Below, in pieces: positions 1 to 5,929 of a stretch of DNA of 17,965 nt. The notes below the pieces were generated by a model, which was not told where the DNA came from, made no database searches, and worked only from the letters and a program-made list of their open reading frames with translations. The translations under genes and the position numbers were made by a program. The DNA is taken from positions 1-17,965 of the forward strand of contig JBFMAE010000005.1 of assembly GCA_040756085.1 (NCBI GenBank), written 5' to 3'. This stretch comes from JBFMAE01 sp040756085 (GTDB lineage Bacteria; Desulfobacterota; BSN033; UBA1163). Within the stretch, counting starts at the first letter, position 1. Every line of letters begins with the position of its first letter.

Positions 1-480
1 TGAAACCAAATTTTCAAAATTAGGAGGCGGAATTATCTGTGCTTTAGTTGTTTTGGGTGGCGCTATGCCAGGAGATTTTTCTCTAAGGTTAGGCTCCACT
101 CCACTAAGCATAATCTCAAAACCTTCGACCTGTAATATTTTATTCAAGTAATCAATGAGCTTTTGTGTTGTTTCGGCATCACCCCTATACTCTTTTGGAT
201 TCCCGAGTCGAAGCAGAACTCTTTCTAACAACGCAGGTAAAAGATTTCCTATAGGGTCTCTATTTAAGTCCTGAAGGGACTCAAGCACAAACCATTTTCT
301 AGTGGACGATTGACCGGTAGGCTCTACACCGGCCCGAGAGAAAAATGAATGGATTTCCGACTTAGAGCGGTATGGTCCGGGAGAATCATAAGCAAGACCT
401 CCACCTGCCCCCTGCCCCGAGCCGCAGATTATCTCGGCAATTGCTTCTAATGTTGTGTCATCCAGTCGTTTTTTCGGCAT
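1..480 (-). CDS. Partial protein, possible abortive-infection type; 3' end outside window
   Basis: An open minus-strand frame of 160 codons starts at ATG 478-480 and runs off the left edge with no stop. The start is supported by AAAGGTG a few bases upstream (about 486-492); this ribosome site overlaps the TAA stop of the preceding helicase-tail reading frame, so translation may be coupled. After an N-terminal MPKKRLDD the protein has a Gly-rich stretch, then PYRSKSEIHSFF and SSTRKWFVLESL, then a helical segment. A PYRS...FF...STRKW...L pattern is one I associate with N-terminal domains of uncharacterised, abortive-infection-like proteins, but this recollection is not firm and the catalytic C-terminal part is not visible. 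It is the last visible cargo gene of the island. Existence of the gene is fairly sure; the function is a weak guess. Confidence 0.6.
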   Translation of the reverse strand, partial: MPKKRLDDTTLEAIAEIICGSGQGAGGGLAYDSPGPYRSKSEIHSFFSRAGVEPTGQSSTRKWFVLESLQDLNRDPIGNLLPALLERVLLRLGNPKEYRGDAETTQKLIDYLNKILQVEGFEIMLSGVEPNLREKSPGIAPPKTTKAQIIPPPNFENLVS

Positions 481-489
481 TTCACACCT

Positions 490-699
490 TTATGGTTTTT
501 CCGCATAAAAGGGTGATGATCCCCTAACCCGCATCGGTTGGGTTACGGCATCTATTGAAAGATAATAATGATCGACCTTCTTAACCCATTCGGCAACAAT
601 CAAACAGCGCTCAGGGTAAACTTCGTGCCATTGGAGGCGGGATATCACCCCCACCCTCTCCCGCCAGGTGAGACTGCAATTTGAGAAGAGAAATATCAT
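490..699 (-). CDS. 69-codon ORF carrying a helicase (DUF3883) C-terminal tail, copy 1
   Basis: Residues from about 21 onward (RLQWHEV ... KKVDHYYLSIDAVTQPM) match the C-terminus of the helicase at 5926-8196, with an in-frame 12-residue insertion (YPERCLIVAEWV) after HEV and a diverged end. The first 20 residues come from a palindromic intergenic repeat, so this is a chimera and not an intact domain. Its ATG (697-699) overlaps the TGA of the upstream AlbA gene (696-698) as ATGA, and an AAGGAGG lies about ten bases before the ATG inside that gene's end. Its TAA (490-492) sits in the ribosome site of the next gene. It may be a translated coupling peptide or merely a recombination scar; the coupling signals are seen, the function is unknown. 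Confidence 0.45.
   Translation of the reverse strand: MIFLFSNCSLTWRERVGVISRLQWHEVYPERCLIVAEWVKKVDHYYLSIDAVTQPMRVRGSSPFYAEKP
645..672. repeat. Degenerate CCTCTCCC-type palindromic repeat
   Basis: A CACCCCCACCCTCTCCCGCCA stretch with a decayed right arm (GGTGAG) joins directly to the 5' side of helicase-tail copy 1. The better preserved members are at 2607-2627 and 4614-4634. Tail copy 3 is joined to a similar TCACCCCCACC sequence at 4507-4518, so two tails share this junction sequence. Confidence 0.5.
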
Positions 700-2057
700 T
701 TAAAATATCCCTCCTTAAGAATATAGGTTCTATAGGGGTCTTTAGGACCTGTTCCCATCTCGGCGAGCACCCCATCTGTAGCCAGTTTACGCAAGCGGGT
801 TCTTGCAGTACGGTCGGATGTCTTCCAAAGTCTGGCAGCTTCTTGTGTGGAGATATGGCCTTTTTTTGAAAGATAATCTATGAGCTGATTGTGCCAATCA
901 GGCAGGACAGGGACACCAACTCTTGTTCCAAAGAGAGTGACCCTGAAGTTTGTCCCGATTTCTTCAAATCTGGGTGGTTTTAGACCTGCTTCAGCGCACA
1001 CCGCAAACATTCTACCAATACCAGAGCCCCACTGTTCGATGAGACCTAATTCCCTAAAAGTGCGTCCAATGACTCTATTCCTTAGGCGAGAAACTCCTGA
1101 AAGGGCTGCCTCTATGGTTAAACCGAAGGGTAATAGTCCGGGATTCGTGATTTCAATGCGGTTATCAAAGATAGCAAGCTTGGTTCCAGCGCCGCCTATT
1201 GAATAATCTGCATGGACAACTGCGTTGATAATAGCTTCTCGGATCGCCGGTGAAGGGTACTCGGATCGTTCTTTCCGGCGGGTTCGACCAATTTCTATGC
1301 CCTGCAAAGTATTCCGTTCAACAAAGGAAACGGTGCTTTCAACGGCATTCGGTAGATATTCATCGATCTCTGTCTGATCGATAAATCTTGATGTATCAGT
1401 TCCCCGAAATCGAGCACAGCGAATACTTGCATCCGGAAAAAGGCGACGACGGCTCTTTCCGAAAAGAAGCACAGCACCATTCGTAGGAACTTCTCGGCCT
1501 CTGTATTCAGCAACAAGACCGCGAGATTTTCGTTCAGGAGAATGAAGAGGCCTTGATACGGCTGCGAAGAACTCGGAAGCTGCTCGGAAGTCAATCTCTT
1601 CCGAGCTCATTTCCGTGCATGGTTGTTCATCGAAGAAGGTATTACGTGCCAAGAGACGGATTTCAGCAACCATTTCAGGTCCCGCACGTCGGTTTGTCGA
1701 TCCTAAGCGAATGTAGACCCCTGACTCTGAACCTTCTGACCGGACATAATAAGGTCCAATGGCATGGGGGATGGTAATGACAAGAAGTTCTCGATCACGC
1801 CAGGATTGGATTTGAATGTCAGGAATAAGAAAGGGACGAATTCCATCCGCAAATGCACTGGCGAGGCGTTCTTCTTCTGCCAGCGGATCCAATACACCAA
1901 CCACCTCTTTCGTTCGATCACGAACGCCTATAACAATAGATCCACCCGAAGTATTTGCAAAGGCAACAGCAGTCTGGACGATGTGTTGTATTGATTTACA
2001 ATTTTCCTTAAATTCAAGTGTCTTGCCTTCATCCCTGGCCAGATAAGATTGAATCAT
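696..2057 (-). CDS. AlbA_2 / HATPase_c_4 regulator-type protein (COG2865 family), copy 2
   Basis: A 453-residue protein with the three-part layout of the RecG-like putative transcriptional regulators. An AlbA_2 (Schlafen AlbA_2) domain covers about residues 10-130, with TLEFKENC and the FANTSGGSIVIGV core. A GHKL-type ATPase covers about 265-375, with REAIINAVVHADY (273-285), the NPG loop (305-307) and GLIEQWGSGIGRM (338-350). A winged helix follows (about 390-450; STQEAARLWKTSDRTARTRL). The ATG at 2055-2057 has AAGGAGA (2066-2072) upstream, which fixes the start. The 3' end carries AAGGAGG and an ATGA overlap with the next small frame. Members of this family occur as regulators and as parts of defence islands; the biochemical role is not settled, so nucleic-acid binding with ATP-dependent switching is inferred from domains. 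It lies behind helicase-tail copy 2. Confidence 0.9.
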   Translation of the reverse strand: MIQSYLARDEGKTLEFKENCKSIQHIVQTAVAFANTSGGSIVIGVRDRTKEVVGVLDPLAEEERLASAFADGIRPFLIPDIQIQSWRDRELLVITIPHAIGPYYVRSEGSESGVYIRLGSTNRRAGPEMVAEIRLLARNTFFDEQPCTEMSSEEIDFRAASEFFAAVSRPLHSPERKSRGLVAEYRGREVPTNGAVLLFGKSRRRLFPDASIRCARFRGTDTSRFIDQTEIDEYLPNAVESTVSFVERNTLQGIEIGRTRRKERSEYPSPAIREAIINAVVHADYSIGGAGTKLAIFDNRIEITNPGLLPFGLTIEAALSGVSRLRNRVIGRTFRELGLIEQWGSGIGRMFAVCAEAGLKPPRFEEIGTNFRVTLFGTRVGVPVLPDWHNQLIDYLSKKGHISTQEAARLWKTSDRTARTRLRKLATDGVLAEMGTGPKDPYRTYILKEGYFK

Positions 2058-2065
2058 TTACGATG

Positions 2066-2072
2066 TCTCCTT
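2066..2072 (-). promoter_or_regulatory. Ribosome binding site of the AlbA gene at 696-2057
   Basis: AAGGAGA on the minus strand, 8 bases before ATG 2055-2057; it decides the start. Confidence 0.75.
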
Positions 2073-2189
2073 ATTTAGGACATTCCTTTACTCATTCGCT
2101 CACCTCTCTTCTGGGTACGGGTTTACTTCCCTCTTTTTCGTCTGCCTTGATAGACAAAAACAAATTCGTTAACTATTTATTGTAACAGC

Positions 2190-2210
2190 GCCAACGATAG
2201 TATCGTTGGC
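2190..2210. repeat. Perfect 21-bp palindrome
   Basis: Ten-base arms GCCAACGATA and TATCGTTGGC flank a single central base. It may be the first hairpin of the candidate RNA or a protein operator upstream of the AlbA gene. Confidence 0.8.
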
Positions 2211-2213
2211 CCG

Positions 2214-2252
2214 ACGCTTTCTTGGGTTTTCCCAGGAAGGCGTTTCTTTTTT
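2214..2252 (+). terminator. Intrinsic terminator, plus strand
   Basis: Stem ACGCTTTCTTGGG (2214-2226), loop TTTT, and CCCAGGAAGGCGT (2231-2243) pair over 13 positions including two G-U wobbles, followed by TTCTTTTTT. It points rightward, opposite to all neighbouring genes. Confidence 0.8.
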
Positions 2253-2297
2253 AACCAAAACCAACAAGTTGTTCTCTCCCCCAAAATCCCAAAGTCA

Positions 2298-2426
2298 TCA
2301 TTTTTCTCGGTCTCCATAAGGGATTTCTCCCTCCCTAACCTGCATTGGCAGCGTTACGGCATCTATAGACAAGTAATAGTGATCAACATTCTTAACCTCA
2401 TGCCATTGGAGGCCGGCTGGGTCTTT
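2298..2426 (-). pseudogene. Helicase 3'-end remnant, tail copy 2
   Basis: The minus strand reads KDPAGLQWHEVKNVDHYYL...IPYGDREK followed by two TGA stops (2298-2300 and 2295-2297). The 41 codons from DPA to the stop (2298-2423) have exactly the same length and frame as the last 41 codons of the helicase at 5926-8196. Three substitutions are unique to this copy (R to G, K to N, Q to L), consistent with relaxed constraint. An in-frame TGA lies a little upstream in front of the REP-like sequence, so no full gene is present. The AlbA gene at 696-2057 begins about 240 bases downstream. Confidence 0.9.
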
Positions 2427-2444
2427 AAGTCTTTTCAAGACCTT

Positions 2445-2521
2445 CTGGATGCCCCCGTATCAAGTACCCCGTGTCAAGCACGGGGCAGGCTAAGGCAGGC
2501 TCCTCAAGTCCGGCATGACAG
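2445..2521. repeat. REP-like palindromic element
   Basis: The element begins CTGGATGCC and ends CCGGCATGACAG, the usual ends of dispersed 'CTGGATTCCCG...GGAATGACAG'-type repeats. It contains a perfect 7-bp hairpin CCCCGTG/CACGGGG (2467-2485) and a GGCAGGCT duplication. It abuts the 5' side of helicase-tail copy 2. Confidence 0.6.
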
Positions 2522-2606
2522 ACTCTTTTACCCTCTCTTCAAATCCCCCCTCGCCCCCATTTTCTAAAGTGGGGAAACAAACCTGCTTCACCCCCCTCAC
2601 CTACAT

Positions 2607-2627
2607 CCTCTCCCGCGAGGGGAGAGG
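2607..2627. repeat. CCTCTCCC palindromic repeat
   Basis: Arms CCTCTCCC (2607-2614) and GGGAGAGG (2620-2627), preceded by CACCCCCCTCACC. Same family as 4614-4634. Confidence 0.7.
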
Positions 2628-2638
2628 GATAGATTGAA

Positions 2639-2716
2639 TTTATTGCGGGTTTATTGCGTGTTTATTACGGGTTTTTCGGGTTTAAATTTAGCCCTTTATT
2701 AGCCCTTTGATAGCCC
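2639..2716. repeat. 11-bp-period tandem repeats, arrays A and B
   Basis: Array A: TTTATTGCGGG, TTTATTGCGTG, TTTATTACGGG (2639-2671), then a 9-base partial unit. Array B: AAATTTAGCCC, TTTATTAGCCC, TTTGATAGCCC (2684-2716). Both keep an 11-base period although the GC-rich half differs. No gene uses them here. Confidence 0.75.
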
Positions 2717-2775
2717 TTATGGTTCATTCACTCTTCTAAAATCAGGGAGATTATAAAGTCTGCTCCTTTTGCCCA

Positions 2776-2808
2776 TGCCCATTTGTTGCCCAATTATTGC
2801 CCAATTTA
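2776..2808. repeat. 11-bp-period tandem repeat, array C
   Basis: TGCCCATTTGT, TGCCCAATTAT, TGCCCAATTTA in tandem, with an extra TGCCCA before. On the minus strand the array falls in a 34-codon frame (2717-2821, MKKGVNWAIIGQQ...), without a visible ribosome site. That frame may be the relic 3' end of a lost gene or chance. Confidence 0.7.
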
Positions 2809-2857
2809 CCCCTTTCTTCATCTCATACGAAGCTGACTGGTACCTTTAAGATGCATC

Positions 2858-2921
2858 CATGATGCAATTGATTCTTTGAACCTGTATCCCTCACACCCCT
2901 TCCCTCTGCCGCCAGGGGAGA
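2858..2921. repeat. 64-bp direct repeat block, copy 1 (with array D)
   Basis: Starts with CATGATGCAATTGATTCTTT and runs through CCCTCTGCCGCCAGGGGAGA. It is closely similar to 4570-4632. Array D (GATGCATCCAT, GATGCAATTGA; 2850-2871) overlaps its left end. Confidence 0.75.
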
Positions 2922-2939
2922 CGGGTAGATTGGCATGAT

Positions 2940-2979
2940 GGCGTCTTTATGGCGTCTTTATGGCGTCTTTGGCTTCTTT
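2940..2979. repeat. 11-bp tandem repeat over the 3' end of the AlbA gene, array E
   Basis: GGCGTCTTTAT twice, then GGCGTCTTT and a variant GGCTTCTTT. The array contains the stop codon (2947-2949) and encodes the KDAIKTP end of the upstream gene. Because the unit is 11 bases, gain or loss of a unit would change frame and C-terminus. Confidence 0.85.
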
Positions 2980-4338
2980 GTGACGTGTTAAAATATACTC
3001 CGTTCCCTTACCAGTAACACCAATTTGCATAAACAACCCAAGAGATACTAAATTTGACAAATCACGCGTTGCTGTTCTTTCCGAAATATTGCATACCCCC
3101 TGATACTCTTTGTTTGTAATCTTTCCCTTCTCTTTTACATACATTACTGCCTTAATCTGCCGCTCATTCAGGCCGATTTTTTGCAAGTATTCCTCTGTAT
3201 AGATATCTTTTCTGAAAATCACCCTGAATCCCTGATCGACCTCGAACTTTGGCTCAGGGAGGCCAGCTTTTTGGCAAGCTCTCCGCATCTTATCTATTCC
3301 GCTTCCCCATTGTTCAATCAAACCCACGTCATAAAAAATCCCGCCTATCCCTTTATTTCTCAGGACAGAGGGGTGAGGTTTATAAAGATCCTCTACCGTT
3401 AAACCCAGAGACAATCCACCCGGGTTCCAAACGATCAATTCATCATCACGTATTCTCACTTCTGTATTAGAATGAGCCGTATAGTCCCGATGACACACGG
3501 CATTGATAACCGCTTCTCTCAGTGCCTCAAGTGGATAATCCCATACCTCTTCTCTCGCTGGTTTACCTGTCATCACAAATTTTACATTGATGTTCTTACG
3601 TATGAAATCCATGGCCTCTTCTATCTGTTCGATGATGGAGCCTTCGATCATTCTGTCATCAATAACCATTGTTTCTTCCTTAAACCTCCCGCAATGTATC
3701 ATTGCCTGCGAAAGAAACCGTTGGGGTTGCTTGTGAAAGAGAAGAATTGCGGCCCAGGTAGGTTTTCTGTCCTTTATTAACTCCAGCTTTTCCAGAACTT
3801 GCAACGGTTTCTCTGTAATACTGATTTTCCTTCTTCCCGCACCTTTTGTGCCCTCAATGTATTTCTTGACTTTCTCTATATCTATGTCGTCCAGAGAAGC
3901 ATTCGTTACAGAGAGCCTGTCCCAACTCATTCCTGTTGAGTGAAAATGCATCTCTGCAATTTCATGAGGCTGCATAACCCGATTACTATTCTTAACCCTT
4001 CTGAAGCATCTTCCTTTCATTGAAACAGGTTTGATAGGGAATTCCTTGATCCAGATGGCAGCAACCTTTTTTCGATCTTTTTCTTCGATTTCAACTTCGG
4101 GGATGATCCAAGGCTCGGTGGCTTGAGAAATCTGGTTTGACCAATCTTTCAATGTTTCTTTCCCAATCTGAATTCCTTTTATATCGCCTTTATCAGAAAC
4201 ACCGATTAAGATAATGCCACCTCTTGTATTTGCGAAAGCTACCGCCGTCTCAAGAGTCTCCTTATCGAAGGACGCTTTGAATTCAACAGTCTCAGTTTCG
4301 CCGTTTTCAATCAATTTTCTTAAATCTTCCTGTTTCAA
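2947..4338 (-). CDS. AlbA_2 / HATPase_c_4 regulator-type protein (COG2865 family), copy 1
   Basis: A 463-residue paralogue of the 696-2057 product with the same order of parts but clearly diverged. AlbA_2 domain, about residues 8-130 (ETVEFKASF, FANTRGGIILIGV); GHKL-type ATPase, about 268-375 (REAVINAVCHRDY 284-296, NPGG 305-308, GLIEQWGSGIDKM 339-351); C-terminal winged helix, about 385-450 (RTATRDLSNLVSLGL). The start is TTG at 4336-4338, supported by AGAGGG about five bases upstream; no ATG fits better. The C-terminus lies inside an 11-bp tandem repeat. It begins 43 bases after the stop of helicase-tail copy 3. Two divergent paralogues in one island suggest separate arrivals, not a recent duplication. 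The regulator or effector role is family-based inference. Confidence 0.9.
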   Translation of the reverse strand: MKQEDLRKLIENGETETVEFKASFDKETLETAVAFANTRGGIILIGVSDKGDIKGIQIGKETLKDWSNQISQATEPWIIPEVEIEEKDRKKVAAIWIKEFPIKPVSMKGRCFRRVKNSNRVMQPHEIAEMHFHSTGMSWDRLSVTNASLDDIDIEKVKKYIEGTKGAGRRKISITEKPLQVLEKLELIKDRKPTWAAILLFHKQPQRFLSQAMIHCGRFKEETMVIDDRMIEGSIIEQIEEAMDFIRKNINVKFVMTGKPAREEVWDYPLEALREAVINAVCHRDYTAHSNTEVRIRDDELIVWNPGGLSLGLTVEDLYKPHPSVLRNKGIGGIFYDVGLIEQWGSGIDKMRRACQKAGLPEPKFEVDQGFRVIFRKDIYTEEYLQKIGLNERQIKAVMYVKEKGKITNKEYQGVCNISERTATRDLSNLVSLGLFMQIGVTGKGTEYILTRHKEAKDAIKTP

Positions 4339-4381
4339 CTAACCCTCTCTTCCTATCCTTCAAAAAGAAGGGAAAAGGTCA

Positions 4382-4507
4382 TCATTTCTTTTCATCACCA
4401 TAAGGGATTTCTTTCTCCCTAACTTGCATCGGTTGGGTTACAGCATCTATAGACAAATAGTAATGATCAACCTTCTTGACTTCGTGCCATTGGAGGCGGG
4501 CTGGGTC
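4382..4507 (-). pseudogene. Helicase 3'-end remnant, tail copy 3
   Basis: The minus strand reads DPARLQWHEVKKVDHYYL...IPYGDEKK and then TGA TGA. It covers exactly the last 41 codons plus stop of the helicase at 5926-8196, and by hand count differs at about 26 of 126 bases (near 79% identity), many at synonymous positions. An in-frame TGA (4508-4510) lies immediately upstream, so only the tail survives. The AlbA gene at 2947-4338 follows after 43 bases. Confidence 0.92.
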
Positions 4508-4550
4508 TCACCCCCACCTTCATCCTACCCCATCAACAGGGAGGCTGAAT

Positions 4551-4583
4551 GATGCAATTAGGATGCAATCATGATGCAATTGA
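4551..4583. repeat. 11-bp-period tandem repeat, array F
   Basis: GATGCAATTAG, GATGCAATCAT, GATGCAATTGA in tandem. Related to array D at 2850-2871. Confidence 0.8.
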
Positions 4584-4632
4584 TTCTTTTAACCCGTGCC
4601 CCCCTCACCGCTCCCTCTCCCGCCAGGGGAGA
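4570..4632. repeat. 64-bp direct repeat block, copy 2
   Basis: CATGATGCAATTGATTCTTT through GCCAGGGGAGA, matching 2858-2921. It contains the best-preserved palindrome, CCTCTCCC (4614-4621) and GGGAGAGG (4627-4634). Confidence 0.75.
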
Positions 4633-4634
4633 GG

Positions 4635-4843
4635 ATTGTAGCGAAATGAATCATACCCTTACTTGGGGGTACTACCCTTTCTCCCTTTTCCTAACCGTCC
4701 ATTATTATTCTCTCTTTTGCCCTCTTTTATGAGAGTTCCATTTTTTAGCATTTAGAATAGCTAATTAAAACGCTTATATTTATGAATGCGCTTATATTTT
4801 CATCCCCATCCAATACCCCCCGTCAAAAAAGGGATTGAATAGT
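4635..4843. other. AT-rich spacer downstream of fic
   Basis: No gene or clear terminator seen. It holds an 11-base direct repeat CGCTTATATTT (4771-4781 and 4789-4799). Confidence 0.5.
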
Positions 4844-5929
4844 TTACTTATTACCACGTTTATTACCACGTTTAGCGATCTTATTACCACGTTTCTCCCA
4901 AAGAGCCTTCCGTCCAGTTCCTTTGCAGCGTAGATTCCCATCTTCACGGAGTCGATTTAAAACGACGCGTATCATATCCCTGCTGATGGAAGGACACGCC
5001 TGCTCCAATTCTGATATCGAAAAAGTTGACGGGAGTCTTTCAATTGCATGTTCAATCAGGGCTGTTTTCGCTCCCCGACCCTTTGTTATGGTTCCTACCC
5101 GTTCTTCAAATTCGCGGTAGGCTTTAATCAGAGTACCTAAGAAATACTCCCACCACGCCTTCAACCGGTGTTGCCCTTGGTGCCAACCTGTAGAGGACAT
5201 TTGGAGCGCTTCGTAATATGTTTCCTTGGATTGCTCGATGATACGCTCCAAACTAATGTAACGACCCACCTCAAAATCACAATGGTGCAGAAGGAGAACC
5301 GTCAGGAGCCTTGAAACTCTCCCATTTCCATCGGTGAAAGGATGGATACACAGGAAATCCAGAATGAACGCAGGGATCAATAAGAGAGGGCTAACCTTTC
5401 GTTCATCCCATAACCGATTGAATTGGACGCATAACTCTCTCATGTAAAAAGGAGTTTCGCTCGCCGCAACCGGAATAAAACGTGTAACCCATCGACCATC
5501 GGGTAGTCTCTCTTCAATGGTATTGTCCCTCCTTTTCCAAAGCCCCGCGGGAACATCCGTTTGAGCGTAAATTTCTCGATGGAATAAAAGAATGGTTTCT
5601 TCACTGATTTCAAATTTCTGCGGGGTTGTATGGATTTGGGACAGAACATTTCTATACCCAAGGACCTCTGCCTCTGATCGGTCCTTAGGGTTCGTTGGAT
5701 GAAGCATCAATTCTTTGAACCGCTCTGGGGCAACCGTCACTCCTTCAATTCTATTTGAGGATTCGGTACTTTCAATGATAGCCACTCGCCGGAGAGATTC
5801 CAACACCTGCGGCGTTTGATGACGAAATAGATCTTGCCGTCCTTTAAACTCGCCTAAAATCTGAATCATCCCCCCCATCTCAATAGGGATTGCCTGCTGT
5901 TCAAGAAATCCACGATCTAATGATTTCAT
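4844..5929 (-). CDS. Fic family protein (probable AMPylase) with C-terminal winged helix
   Basis: 361 residues. The Fic active-site motif HPFTDGNGRVSR is intact at 196-207, so transfer of AMP (or another nucleotide moiety) to a target hydroxyl is the expected reaction. An N-terminal S/T-x-x-x-E-G inhibitory motif (SNRIEG, 58-63) is present, which in class II Fic proteins blocks productive ATP binding. The C-terminal part (about 280-345) is a winged-helix region (FSISELEQACPSISRDMIRVVLNRL). The ATG (5927-5929) overlaps the helicase TGA as ATGA, so the two are probably made together. The last residues, KRGNKIAKRGNKRGNK, come from a 12-base in-frame repeat (4848-4891) that looks prone to slippage. 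The target is unknown; a regulatory or toxin-like role in the island is inference. Confidence 0.93.
   Translation of the reverse strand: MKSLDRGFLEQQAIPIEMGGMIQILGEFKGRQDLFRHQTPQVLESLRRVAIIESTESSNRIEGVTVAPERFKELMLHPTNPKDRSEAEVLGYRNVLSQIHTTPQKFEISEETILLFHREIYAQTDVPAGLWKRRDNTIEERLPDGRWVTRFIPVAASETPFYMRELCVQFNRLWDERKVSPLLLIPAFILDFLCIHPFTDGNGRVSRLLTVLLLHHCDFEVGRYISLERIIEQSKETYYEALQMSSTGWHQGQHRLKAWWEYFLGTLIKAYREFEERVGTITKGRGAKTALIEHAIERLPSTFSISELEQACPSISRDMIRVVLNRLREDGNLRCKGTGRKALWEKRGNKIAKRGNKRGNK
4848..4891. repeat. 12-bp-period repeat at the fic 3' end, array G
   Basis: TTATTACCACG occurs at 4848-4858, 4860-4870 and 4881-4891. Unlike the 11-base arrays it keeps the reading frame and encodes repeated RGNK. 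Confidence 0.85.

Larger units (their letters stand above)
2157..2252 (+). ncRNA. Candidate plus-strand small RNA: two hairpins and U-tail
   Basis: Within a gene-free interval, the plus strand shows a possible promoter (TTGATA near 2150, 17 bases, then TAACTAT near 2170). It then has a perfect 21-bp palindrome at 2190-2210 (GCCAACGATA arms around one base) and a second hairpin at 2214-2243 followed by TTCTTTTTT (2244-2252). The predicted transcript of about 70 nt would consist almost entirely of these two hairpins. The second stem contains G-U wobbles that would be A-C mismatches in minus-strand RNA, and the T-run is on the plus strand only, so the plus strand is the likely RNA strand. No plus-strand protein gene precedes it. 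It could also be only an insulating terminator; the exact 5' end is a guess. Confidence 0.45.

Noticed and set aside
2717..2821. 34-codon minus-strand frame (MKKGVNWAIIGQQ...)
   Set aside because: No ribosome site; it is largely the 11-base array C read in one frame. It could be a relic gene end but is not supported as a gene.
2639..2979. CRISPR-like array
   Set aside because: Units are only 11 bases and contiguous, with no spacers, and the unit sequence changes between arrays.
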